Of a DNA stretch of 64,000 nucleotides, positions 47,730 through 55,394 are shown one piece after another (the stretch's first letter is position 1; every line of letters begins with the position of its first letter). Location: assembly GCF_900218015.1 (NCBI RefSeq), contig NZ_UFQQ01000008.1, positions 1 to 64,000 of the forward strand, read 5' to 3'. The DNA is from Rhodopseudomonas pentothenatexigens (GTDB lineage Bacteria; Pseudomonadota; Alphaproteobacteria; Rhizobiales; Xanthobacteraceae). The notes beneath the pieces are model-generated. The model was not told the origin of the DNA and ran no database searches. It saw only the letters and a list, made by a program, of their open reading frames with translations. Position numbers and translations under genes: made by a program.

Positions 47730-48551
47730 ATGAGACCCATCACCGCTGTATCGGCGGTGATCGCCATTGTGCTCTGCACAATGCCGATCGTCGCCAAAGC
47801 GCAGGACGCCAGCGAAAAGGAGATCGAGCGCTATCGCGAGATGATCTCCGATCCGATGTCGAACCCCGGGTTCCTCGCGGTCGACCGCGGTGAACAGCTC
47901 TGGGCGGAGAAGCGCGGCACCAACAACGTCTCGCTGGAAAGCTGCGATCTCGGCCTCGGCGCCGGCAAGCTGGACGGCGCGTTCGCGCAACTGCCGCGCT
48001 ACTTCAAGGACGCCGACCGGGTGATGGATCTCGAGCAGCGCCTGCTGTGGTGCATGCAGAACATCCAGGGACTCGACACCAAGGACGTGGTGGCGCGCCG
48101 CTTCTCCGGTCCCGGCAAGACCTCCGACATGGAGGATCTGGTGGCGTTCATTGCCAACAAATCCAGCGGCATGAAGATCCAGCCGCAGCTCAGCCATCCC
48201 AAGGAGCAGGAGATGGCGGCGGTCGGTGAGGAACTGTTCCACCGCCGCGGCGGCGTGATGGATTTCTCCTGCTCGACCTGCCACGGCGCCGAAGGCAAGC
48301 GCATCCGCCTGCAGGGGCTGCCCTACCTTGCGGGCCCCGGCAAGGACGCGCAACTGACGATGGCGAGCTGGCCGACTTACCGCGTGTCGCAGAGCGCGCT
48401 GCGGACCTTCCAGCACCGGATCTGGGACTGCTATCGCCAGCAGCGCTGGCCGGCGCCGGACTACGGCTCCGACGGCATCACCGCGCTGACGCTTTATCTC
48501 AACAAGATCGCGGCCGGCGGCGAGCTCGCCGTGCCGTCGATCAAGCGCTGA
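47730..48551 (+). CDS. soxA: SoxA, cytochrome subunit of L-cysteine S-thiosulfotransferase
   Basis: A 273-residue periplasmic cytochrome that, with SoxX, couples thiosulfate to SoxY. One heme site CSTCHG is present in the C-terminal domain. The N-terminal domain keeps two cysteines (ESCDLG, LWCMQN) without CxxCH, so it is a monoheme SoxA. The catalytic Cys lies in [10 protein letters not shown]. The ATG at 47730 has GGAGGAA just upstream. It lies 13 bases ahead of soxX. Confidence 0.96.
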   Translation: MRPITAVSAVIAIVLCTMPIVAKAQDASEKEIERYREMISDPMSNPGFLAVDRGEQLWAEKRGTNNVSLESCDLGLGAGKLDGAFAQLPRYFKDADRVMDLEQRLLWCMQNIQGLDTKDVVARRFSGPGKTSDMEDLVAFIANKSSGMKIQPQLSHPKEQEMAAVGEELFHRRGGVMDFSCSTCHGAEGKRIRLQGLPYLAGPGKDAQLTMASWPTYRVSQSALRTFQHRIWDCYRQQRWPAPDYGSDGITALTLYLNKIAAGGELAVPSIKR

Positions 48552-48564
48552 GGGAGGACGAAGC

Positions 48565-49272
48565 ATGACGAGGATGAAAGTCTCGGTGCTGGCGCTCGCG
48601 CTCGGCGCGCTGGCCGGCGGTTCGATCGCGGCCCATGCGGCCGACAAGGCGGTCCCGCAGAAGCCGGACGCGATGAGCAAGGCTGCGGCGCAGACCGCCG
48701 ATGCCGCCAAGCCGACGCCGGCCCACAAGGTCTCCACCGAAACCGTCGACGCCTACATCAAAGCGACGTTCGGCAAGGCGCCGGAAGACTGGCAGAAGCG
48801 GATCGTCCCCGACGAGACGATGCGGGCCTGCAACCAATATCGCAACGAGGTGCCGACCGACGTCGCCGATGCGATCATGAAGCGCGAGATCACCAAGGTG
48901 GTGTATCCGGCCGACGGCAAATTCCTCGGCGACTGGAAGGCCGGCGCCAAGATCGCCAACAACGGCCGCGGCGGCCAGTTCTCCGACAAGCCCGACACCA
49001 TCAACGGCGGCAATTGCTACGCCTGCCACCAGATGGCGAAATCGGAAGTGTCGTTCGGCACGCTGGGGCCGAGCCTCACCCACTACGGCAAGGACCGCAA
49101 CTACACCGAAGCCGAGATCAAGCAGGCCTACACCAAGATCTACAATTCGCAGGCGGTGGTGCCGTGCTCGAACATGCCGCGGTTCGGCAGCAACGGCTTC
49201 CTCAGCGAACAGCAGATCAAGGACGTGATGGCGTTCCTGTTCGATCCGGAATCCCCGGTGAACAAGGAATAG
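48565..49272 (+). CDS. soxX: SoxX, cytochrome subunit of L-cysteine S-thiosulfotransferase
   Basis: A 235-residue exported monoheme cytochrome c with heme site NGGNCYACHQM and Met ligand likely in SNMPRFGSNGFL. It is longer than Paracoccus SoxX owing to an Ala/Lys/Pro-rich N-terminal insert and the region DETMRACNQYRNE, as seen in other type-II-like SoxX. It forms SoxAX with SoxA, 13 bases upstream. Confidence 0.95.
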   Translation: MTRMKVSVLALALGALAGGSIAAHAADKAVPQKPDAMSKAAAQTADAAKPTPAHKVSTETVDAYIKATFGKAPEDWQKRIVPDETMRACNQYRNEVPTDVADAIMKREITKVVYPADGKFLGDWKAGAKIANNGRGGQFSDKPDTINGGNCYACHQMAKSEVSFGTLGPSLTHYGKDRNYTEAEIKQAYTKIYNSQAVVPCSNMPRFGSNGFLSEQQIKDVMAFLFDPESPVNKE

Positions 49273-49294
49273 CGGACAGTAAGGGCTCGATCCG

Positions 49295-49798
49295 ATGACC
49301 AGATACATGCTCCCGGCGATCGCACTGATCGTCGGCGTATCGCTCGCCACCCTCGCCCGCGCCGACGACGCGCTGGTGACCACCAAGTCGCTCAGCCCGG
49401 AGCTGGCGCTCGACGCCGCAAAGGCGGCGCTCGGCGAATGCCGCAAGCAGGGCTTCCAGGTCGCGGTCGCGGTGGTCGACCGCAGCGGCCTGCCGCAGGC
49501 GATGCTGCGCGACCGCTTCGCCGGCGCGCACACGCCCAGCACCGCGACCGGCAAGGCGTGGACCGCGGTGTCGTTCAAGACGGCCACCGGCGAACTGGCC
49601 AACATGACCAAGCCCGGTATGCCGCAATCCGGCCTGCGCGACCTGCCCGGCGTCGTCGTGCTCGGCGGCGGCCTGATCATCGAAGCCGCCGGCTCGCTGG
49701 TCGCCGGCATCGGCGTCTCCGGCGCCCCCGGCGGCGAAGCCGACGAAGCCTGCGCCAAGGCCGGCGTCGAGGCGATCAAGGACAAGTTGGATTTCTAA
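49295..49798 (+). CDS. GlcG/DUF336 heme-binding-like protein in the sox operon
   Basis: A 167-residue exported protein (signal to about ARA-DD) with the GlcG/HbpS fold: ALDAAKAALGECRKQGFQVA, VVDRSGLPQAMLR and GIGVSGAPGGEADEACAKAG. Some GlcG-like proteins bind heme or cobalamin. The role here is unknown, but its place 22 bases after soxX suggests a periplasmic helper for Sox cytochromes. Confidence 0.85.
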   Translation: MTRYMLPAIALIVGVSLATLARADDALVTTKSLSPELALDAAKAALGECRKQGFQVAVAVVDRSGLPQAMLRDRFAGAHTPSTATGKAWTAVSFKTATGELANMTKPGMPQSGLRDLPGVVVLGGGLIIEAAGSLVAGIGVSGAPGGEADEACAKAGVEAIKDKLDF

Positions 49799-49811
49799 AC
49801 GCCACACCGAG

Positions 49812-49928
49812 TCATTCCGGGGCGCGCCGTCAGGCGCGAACCAGGAATCTCGAGGTTCGTGTGCGGGGCGGCGGCCAAGCCGTGCCCGCATCAGATTCCG
49901 GGCTCGCGCTTCGCGCGCCCCGGAATGA
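49812..49928. repeat. palindromic intergenic repeat, family B
   Basis: GAGTCATTCCGGGGCGCGCC at the left pairs with GCGCGCCCCGGAATGACGAG at the right, with GGAATC / GATTCCGGG inside. It lies between the convergent GlcG-like and soxW genes. Confidence 0.75.
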
Positions 49929-49935
49929 CGAGTTG

Positions 49936-50529
49936 CTACACCGGCTTCTTCAGCCAGTCGGTGAACGGCATCGACTGATAGCCCTTCTGCCGGACGTATT
50001 TGAACATCGCCAGGAATTCCGGCGGCTCGAGCAGGCCGGGCATCCGGGCGACTTCGCGGTCCTGCGGCTTCCTGGCGGCGAGGCCGGCGGAGCTTTCGGG
50101 GAAGAACTGCAGCGTCGGGGTGAAGCGGATGCCGTAGGCCTGCGCGAACGCCTTCTCGCGCAGCTTGTTGCCGTCGAGATCGGTGACGTCGCGGGCGCCG
50201 ATGTGATTGAGGTGCAGCACCTCGAAATTGTCGCGGATGTAGCTCTCGATCTCCGGATCGCGCATGTGCACCTCGTGCAGCTTCTTGCACGCCGGGCAGC
50301 CCTTGAGGCCCCATAGAATCGCGAAGCGCTTGCCCTTGGCGGTGGCGGCTTCGAGATCTTCCTTCACGTCGAGAAAGCTCTGCAGATACCAGTCGAGCTG
50401 ATACAGCCCGTCGTCGCCGAGCACCGGCGCTGCTGCGGCCGCCGGCGCGGTGCGCAGCGACAGCGCGCCGAGCGAACCAAGGCCGAGCGCGATGGCGCCG
50501 CGGCGCGACAACCAAGCCTTCGTCATCAC
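49936..50529 (-). CDS. soxW: SoxW-type periplasmic thioredoxin
   Basis: A 197-residue exported protein (twin-arginine-like LSRRGAIALGLGSLGALS) with a thioredoxin fold and active site GLKGCPACKKLH. The cis-Pro is probably in RFTPTLQFF. It probably keeps SoxY or other periplasmic thiols reduced, receiving electrons from SoxV 25 bases downstream. Confidence 0.92.
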   Translation of the reverse strand: MMTKAWLSRRGAIALGLGSLGALSLRTAPAAAAAPVLGDDGLYQLDWYLQSFLDVKEDLEAATAKGKRFAILWGLKGCPACKKLHEVHMRDPEIESYIRDNFEVLHLNHIGARDVTDLDGNKLREKAFAQAYGIRFTPTLQFFPESSAGLAARKPQDREVARMPGLLEPPEFLAMFKYVRQKGYQSMPFTDWLKKPV

Positions 50530-50554
50530 CTGTCCTCCCTGTTGCCGGGCGCCG

Positions 50555-51298
50555 TCAGCCGATCTCGCCGATCGCGGGAAAGGTCTGCAGCAGCCATCCT
50601 GAGATTCTCGGCATCGCGCCGGTGAGAAACAATACGCCGGTCAGCACCAGCGCCCCGCCCATCACCTTCTCGACCGTCGCCATCTGCGTCCGCAGCCGCG
50701 CCATCAGCCGGATGAACGCGCCGGAGAACAGCGAGGCCAGCAGGAACGGCAGCCCGATCCCCAGCGAATAGGCGCCGAGCAGCACCGCGCCGTGCGCCGC
50801 CGAGCCCTCGACCCCGGCGACCAGCAGGATCGTCGCCAGCACCGGGCCGACGCACGGCGTCCAGCCGAATGCGAACGCCAGCCCGACCACATAGGCGCCG
50901 ACAAAGCCGACGCCGCGGCGGACGTTGTGAAACCGGGCCTCGCGATACAGCAGGCCGATCCGGAACACACCGAGAAAGTGCAGTCCGAGCACGATGATGA
51001 CGACGCCGGCGACGATGCCGAGGGTGTCGAAATGATCGGTCACCGCCTTGCCGATCGCCGACGCCGAGGCGCCGAGCGCGACGAACACGGTGGAAAAGCC
51101 GAGCACGAAGGCGGCCGACGACGCCACCACCCGCCAATCGATCGCCTTGACCGGCTGGTCGCCACCGCGGGTCAGTTGGTCCAGGCTGACGCCGGCCAGA
51201 AAGCACAGATACGGCGGCACCAGCGGCAGCACGCAGGGCGACAGGAACGACAGCACCCCGGCCCCGAAGGCGCCGACCATCGAGATATTGGAGACCAC
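50555..51298 (-). CDS. soxV: SoxV, CcdA-like transmembrane electron carrier
   Basis: A 247-residue inner-membrane protein with six helices and the CcdA/DsbD-beta cysteines in FLSPCVLPLVPPYLC and GWTPCVGPVLATIL. It moves reductant from cytosolic thioredoxin to SoxW in the periplasm. It is co-directional with soxW and divergent from soxS across a palindromic operator-like site. Confidence 0.95.
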   Translation of the reverse strand: MVSNISMVGAFGAGVLSFLSPCVLPLVPPYLCFLAGVSLDQLTRGGDQPVKAIDWRVVASSAAFVLGFSTVFVALGASASAIGKAVTDHFDTLGIVAGVVIIVLGLHFLGVFRIGLLYREARFHNVRRGVGFVGAYVVGLAFAFGWTPCVGPVLATILLVAGVEGSAAHGAVLLGAYSLGIGLPFLLASLFSGAFIRLMARLRTQMATVEKVMGGALVLTGVLFLTGAMPRISGWLLQTFPAIGEIG

Positions 51299-51350
51299 CG
51301 CGTTTCCGCCCCTAGAAGATACATGCGAATTCGTCTATATGTATCACATC
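51299..51350. promoter_or_regulatory. soxV-soxS intergenic operator-like inverted repeat
   Basis: ATACAT (51319-51324) and ATGTAT (51339-51344) form an inverted repeat around a GCGAATTCGT core. In Paracoccus pantotrophus SoxR binds the soxS-soxV intergenic region, so this is a good candidate SoxR site controlling both directions. Confidence 0.65.
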
Positions 51351-51743
51351 ATGGGCCAGAAGATGCTGAAATCGACTCTCATCGGCGCGATTCTGTTGTG
51401 TGCAGCGCAGCTATCGGCTGCGGCGGCGCACGCGGCCGAGCTGGTGATGTTCGAACGCGACGGCTGCGTCTGGTGCGCGCGCTGGGACCGTGACGTCGGC
51501 CAGATCTATCCCAAGACCGACGAAGCCAGGCTGCTGCCGCTGCGGCGCATCAATATGGACCACGCCAAGGAGCCTGGCCTCGGCCTTGCGAGCCCGGTGC
51601 GGTTCACCCCGACCTTCGTGGTGATCGACCAAGGCCGCGAGGTCGGCCGCATCACCGGCTATATCAACGACGATTCGTTCTGGGGCCTGCTCGGCGCGCT
51701 GGCCGCCAAGGTGACGCCGCCGCCGCGGCGCGGCCACACCTGA
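51351..51743 (+). CDS. soxS: SoxS-like periplasmic thioredoxin
   Basis: A 130-residue exported thioredoxin-like protein. Its signal is followed by FERDGCVWCARWDRDVG (CxxC active site) and cis-Pro in VRFTPTFVVIDQG. SoxS proteins reactivate or regulate SoxY in Paracoccus. Start choice is uncertain among ATG 51339, 51351 and 51363; none has a strong ribosome binding site. It is followed by soxR in 60 bases. Confidence 0.88.
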   Translation: MGQKMLKSTLIGAILLCAAQLSAAAAHAAELVMFERDGCVWCARWDRDVGQIYPKTDEARLLPLRRINMDHAKEPGLGLASPVRFTPTFVVIDQGREVGRITGYINDDSFWGLLGALAAKVTPPPRRGHT

Positions 51744-51803
51744 TATCGTGCATATGCCGCAGATGACATGTTGCAACGCCAACTGAAACGATAGCTGATC
51801 GCC

Positions 51804-52178
51804 ATGACCTCGATCCTCGAACCCGACATCGAGAACGAACTCCGCGACGGCGCGGAGTACTCGCCCGAGCTCGATATGCTGATGCGCCGGGCGCGCAAGG
51901 CCAGCAACTTCCTGAAAGCGGTGTCGCACGAGAACCGGCTACTGCTGCTGTGCCTGCTCGCCGAACGCGAACGCTCGGTCAGCGAACTGGAGAACATCCT
52001 GTCGCTGCGGCAGTCGGCGGTGTCGCAGCAGCTCGCCCGGCTGCGCTACGACGGCATGGTCGACACCAGGCGGGACGGTAAGACTATTTACTACAGCCTC
52101 GCCAACGACGACGTCCGTCGCGTGATCTCGGTGATCTATGATATCTTCTGTTCGTCCGCGCGGGACGGCCAGAAGTAA
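51804..52178 (+). CDS. soxR: SoxR, ArsR-family sulfur-responsive repressor
   Basis: A 124-residue winged-helix repressor (RSVSELENILSLRQSAVSQQ then DTRRDGKTIYYSL). Two cysteines, C50 (LLLLCLLAE) and C116 (YDIFCSSA), match the persulfide/polysulfide-sensing cysteine pair of SqrR/BigR/SoxR proteins. It should repress sox genes until reactive sulfur oxidises the thiols. It lies between soxS and soxT in one direction. Confidence 0.95.
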   Translation: MTSILEPDIENELRDGAEYSPELDMLMRRARKASNFLKAVSHENRLLLLCLLAERERSVSELENILSLRQSAVSQQLARLRYDGMVDTRRDGKTIYYSLANDDVRRVISVIYDIFCSSARDGQK

Positions 52179-52259
52179 GCGATCCCTCGCGGCGCGCCGA
52201 TAAGACAATAAGCTGACGCAAGCGGCTGTCGCACGCCTGCGCGCCAACGAGGAAACTCC

Positions 52260-53462
52260 ATGCAGGACGCATCCGCCTGGATGCTCGCGCTGGCCGGCCT
52301 GTGCGTCGGCGTCGTCGCCGGTTTCTTCGTGCGGCTGGCGCGGCTGTGCTCGTTCGGCGCGGTCGAGGACGCGCTGATGGGCGGCGACACCCGCCGCCTG
52401 CGCATTTTCGGCCTGGCGCTCGGCATCGCGCTGCTCGGCACCCAGGCGCTGGTGATCGCCGGCCAGCTCGACCCCGACCAGTCCAACTACACGGCGCCGG
52501 CGCTGCCGCTGGTCTCGATCGCGATCGGCAGCGTGCTGTTCGGCGTCGGCATGGCGTTCGTCGGCACCTGCGGGTTCGGCTCGCTGGTGCGGCTCGGCAC
52601 CGGCGATCTCCGCAGCTTCGTGGTGATCCTGGTGCTCGGCGGCGCCGCCTATGCGACGCTGCGCGGGATGTTGTCCGGCTTCCGCATCACCGTGCTGGAA
52701 CGGTTCGCCGTGACGATGCCGGACGGCGTCAGTACCGACTTCGCCGCGTTGACCCGGTACTATACCGGGATCGACCTGCGGGCGCTGATCGCCGCGCTCG
52801 GCGGCGGCGTGCTGTGCCTGATCGCGCTCGGCGACAAACGGCTGCGGCGGACGCCGCGGCTGCTCGCCGCCGGGGTCGCGCTCGGCGTGCTGACGGTGGT
52901 CGGCTGGCTCGCCACCACCCGGCTCGCCGATCCGTTCGCCGGGCCGGTGCATCCGCAGAGCCTGACCTTCGTCTCGACCATCGGCAAGGCGGTGTATGCG
53001 GGGCTGCTGAACGCCGGCAATTTCGCCGATTTCGGCGTCGGCACGGTGTTCGGCGTGGTCGCCGGCTCGTTCCTCGCCGCCTGGCGCGCCGACGAGCTGC
53101 GCTGGGAGGCGTTCGACGACGATCACGAGATGCGCCGCCACGTCGCCGGCGCGGCGCTGATGGGGTTCGGCGGCATTCTGACCGGCGGCTGCACCATCGG
53201 CCAGGGCATCACCGCAGGCTCGATGCTGGCGCTGTCGTGGCCGATCGCGATTCTCGGCATGATGCTCGGCGCCCGGATCGGCATCGCGGTGCTGGTCGAC
53301 GGCTCGCCGCGCGAATTGCTGCGGCGCCGGTTCGACGCCTGGCGCGAATGGCTGCAGCGGCGGCCGCAGCCGGCGGTTACGGCCGCAAATAAGCCCAGCC
53401 GTCCCCCTGCAGCTCCATCAGACGCACCGCACCGGACGGCACCGCGCTCGCTTGCGGAATGA
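52260..53462 (+). CDS. soxT: SoxT, YeeE/YedE family transporter
   Basis: A 400-residue membrane protein of the YeeE/YedE family. It has the conserved cysteines RLARLCSFGAVED, AFVGTCGFGSLVRLGTGDLRS and LTGGCTIGQGITAG. It starts at ATG 52260 with GAGGAA 5 bases upstream. It probably moves a sulfur compound for SoxR signalling or oxidation. The last 30 residues are a Pro/Ala-rich tail that overlaps, on the opposite strand, the conserved C-terminus of the DsrE-like gene by 86 bases. Confidence 0.9.
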   Translation: MQDASAWMLALAGLCVGVVAGFFVRLARLCSFGAVEDALMGGDTRRLRIFGLALGIALLGTQALVIAGQLDPDQSNYTAPALPLVSIAIGSVLFGVGMAFVGTCGFGSLVRLGTGDLRSFVVILVLGGAAYATLRGMLSGFRITVLERFAVTMPDGVSTDFAALTRYYTGIDLRALIAALGGGVLCLIALGDKRLRRTPRLLAAGVALGVLTVVGWLATTRLADPFAGPVHPQSLTFVSTIGKAVYAGLLNAGNFADFGVGTVFGVVAGSFLAAWRADELRWEAFDDDHEMRRHVAGAALMGFGGILTGGCTIGQGITAGSMLALSWPIAILGMMLGARIGIAVLVDGSPRELLRRRFDAWREWLQRRPQPAVTAANKPSRPPAAPSDAPHRTAPRSLAE

Positions 53463-53829
53463 GATTGACGGCGTGGCCCTCGCGCTTCTCCATCCCGGTC
53501 TTGGTGTTCTCGCAGGCGGCGAAGGCGATGCTGGAGGGGAACGCGCCCTCGGCGATCTGCTTGATGCGGTCCTTCACCGGCGATGAATCGGCGCGCAGCA
53601 TGTGCAGGCCGGGGCCGAAGGTGACGACCTCGACCTGAACGTCCTCGTTCTTGGCCTTGTAGTACTCGATGATGTTGGCGGCGTTGTTCAGCGCCAGGTT
53701 CATCACCGCCGGATCGTTCTGATCGACCTGGATCGCGACCCGGTGCGCCTTGGCGTCGGCAGCGAAACCCGGCACCGCGGTGACCGTCAGCAACGCCACA
53801 GCGACGGCGGCCTTGAACAGCGACTTCAT
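53377..53829 (-). CDS. exported DsrE-family protein
   Basis: A 150-residue protein with a signal peptide (LLTVTAVPGFA) and a DsrE-like fold: HRVAIQVDQNDPAVMNLALNN, then FAACENTKTGMEK. Periplasmic DsrE proteins of this type are common in sulfur-oxidation clusters, where the Cys may accept sulfur. ATG 53829 has GGGGAGG 8 bases upstream. Its 3' end overlaps the end of soxT on the other strand. Confidence 0.88.
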   Translation of the reverse strand: MKSLFKAAVAVALLTVTAVPGFAADAKAHRVAIQVDQNDPAVMNLALNNAANIIEYYKAKNEDVQVEVVTFGPGLHMLRADSSPVKDRIKQIAEGAFPSSIAFAACENTKTGMEKREGHAVNLIPQASAVPSGAVRLMELQGDGWAYLRP

Positions 53830-53951
53830 CGTGATCCTCCCCGGTTGTTGTTTGACGTGCAAACTAACCACCGCGATCGCCGCTGTCACCAAAGGATCAG
53901 CGGGACCAAGTGATCACGTTGCCGTCAGGTCGAAAGGGAAACTCAGGCTCG

Positions 53952-54056
53952 TCATTCCGGGGCACGCGTGAAACGCGTGAACCCGGAATCCCGAGATGGC
54001 TCGAAGAGAGATTCCGGGTTCGCGAGCTGCGCTCGCGCCCCGGAATGACTCTGGCG
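53952..54056. repeat. palindromic intergenic repeat, family B
   Basis: CGTCATTCCGGGGCACGCG / CGCGCCCCGGAATGACTC with GAACCCGGAATC / GATTCCGGGTTC inner arms. It lies between two leftward genes of the sulfur cluster. Confidence 0.75.
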
Positions 54057-54064
54057 TGAGACAC

Positions 54065-55120
54065 TCAGCGCGTCGCCAGCGCCGCGACCGGTGCGAAGCG
54101 GCGGATGCCGAGTGCGGCGCCGCCGACGATGCCGGCGACCGCGATGAACGACGGCAGCGCCAGCGTCGACAGGCCGGTGAGGCCCTGCCCGACCGAGCAG
54201 CCATAGGCCATCGCGCCGCCCGAGCCCATCAGCACGGCGCCGACCGTCGAGCGCAGCATATGCGGCGCCGAGGTGAAGCCCTCCAGCGCGAAGCGGCCGG
54301 TGAGCAGCGCGGTGGTGGCGCTGCCGGCGAGCACGCCGACGGCGAGCGCGACGCCGAAGCTCAGTGTCAGGCCGGTGGAGAACATCACGTATTGCAGCGT
54401 ATCAGCCAGCGGCGCCACGAAGCTCAGCGAGGTCGCCGGGATCGGGTTGAAGTCGTCGGCGCCGAAGTAACCGGTGGTGAGCCAGCCGGCGACGACCAGC
54501 AGGCCGATCACCACGCCGGCCGCAATCTGGCCGGGAGCGCGACGGAACGAGCGGTCGGAAAATGCGAATGCGAGCAGCGCGCCGGACGCGATCAGCACCG
54601 CGGCGATCTGCGCGACCGCTTCGCCGAGGCCGGCGGCGCCGAGCAGTGACGGCACCGAGACGTGCGGCGGCGACACCTGGGTCCATTGCAGGAAGGCGAG
54701 CCGCGCCGGCGCGAACAGGCCCTTCAGCGTGATCTGCGCCGCGACCGCGATCAGGCCGACCACCAGCAGCGAGCGCAGATTGCCCTTGCCGAGCAGCACC
54801 AGCGCGCGCGAGGCGCAGCCGTTCGCTAGCACCATGCCGAGGCCGAACATCAGGCCGCCAAGGAAGATCAGCGGCGCCGAGAACGACGGCTGCAGATACA
54901 GCGACTTGCCGATGTCGACGGTGCCGAGCCCGGCGATCAGCTGGGTGCCGGCGATCGCCACCGCGAGCGCCACCGCGTAGCTGCGCAGCTTGCGGCCGTC
55001 GTCCTTGGTCCAGTAGTCGCGCAAGCCGCTCATCAGGCAGAAGCCGCTCAGCAGCCCGGCGACGCCGAACGCGGCGCCGATCGCGAAGCTCAGCACGATC
55101 ACCAGTTCCGGCATCTGCAT
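54065..55120 (-). CDS. YeeE/YedE family transporter (third paralog)
   Basis: A 351-residue polytopic membrane protein. Family cysteines are in GLLSGFCLMSGL, LANGCASRALVLLGKGNLRS and AYGCSVGQGLTGLS. The ATG at 55120 has GGAGGATC about 9 bases upstream. It is the third member of this family within 14 kb of sulfur-oxidation genes. Its substrate may differ from those of the other two. Confidence 0.88.
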   Translation of the reverse strand: MQMPELVIVLSFAIGAAFGVAGLLSGFCLMSGLRDYWTKDDGRKLRSYAVALAVAIAGTQLIAGLGTVDIGKSLYLQPSFSAPLIFLGGLMFGLGMVLANGCASRALVLLGKGNLRSLLVVGLIAVAAQITLKGLFAPARLAFLQWTQVSPPHVSVPSLLGAAGLGEAVAQIAAVLIASGALLAFAFSDRSFRRAPGQIAAGVVIGLLVVAGWLTTGYFGADDFNPIPATSLSFVAPLADTLQYVMFSTGLTLSFGVALAVGVLAGSATTALLTGRFALEGFTSAPHMLRSTVGAVLMGSGGAMAYGCSVGQGLTGLSTLALPSFIAVAGIVGGAALGIRRFAPVAALATR

Positions 55121-55394
55121 CGATCGATCCTCCAGCCGGCGCGCCAAAAGGCCGCGCCTCCGACCGACGATGTACGCATCGCCGCAAAACCGGTAAATAC
55201 GTGAGGAAAATTAAGCAGGAAGTTGCAGCACCTGTGGACTGCGCAGAGTTTTGTCCTTTGTGCGCCGCGCCGGGGATGAAATTATTCTCCGGCCGATGGC
55301 GACGGTTCCGCATGTTGCGCGTTGAAGACCGCGCCGTTCCACCGCAAGTTCCACTCCCCGCCTCCTCTCACCTTTCGAGACTGCGATTCCCTTC

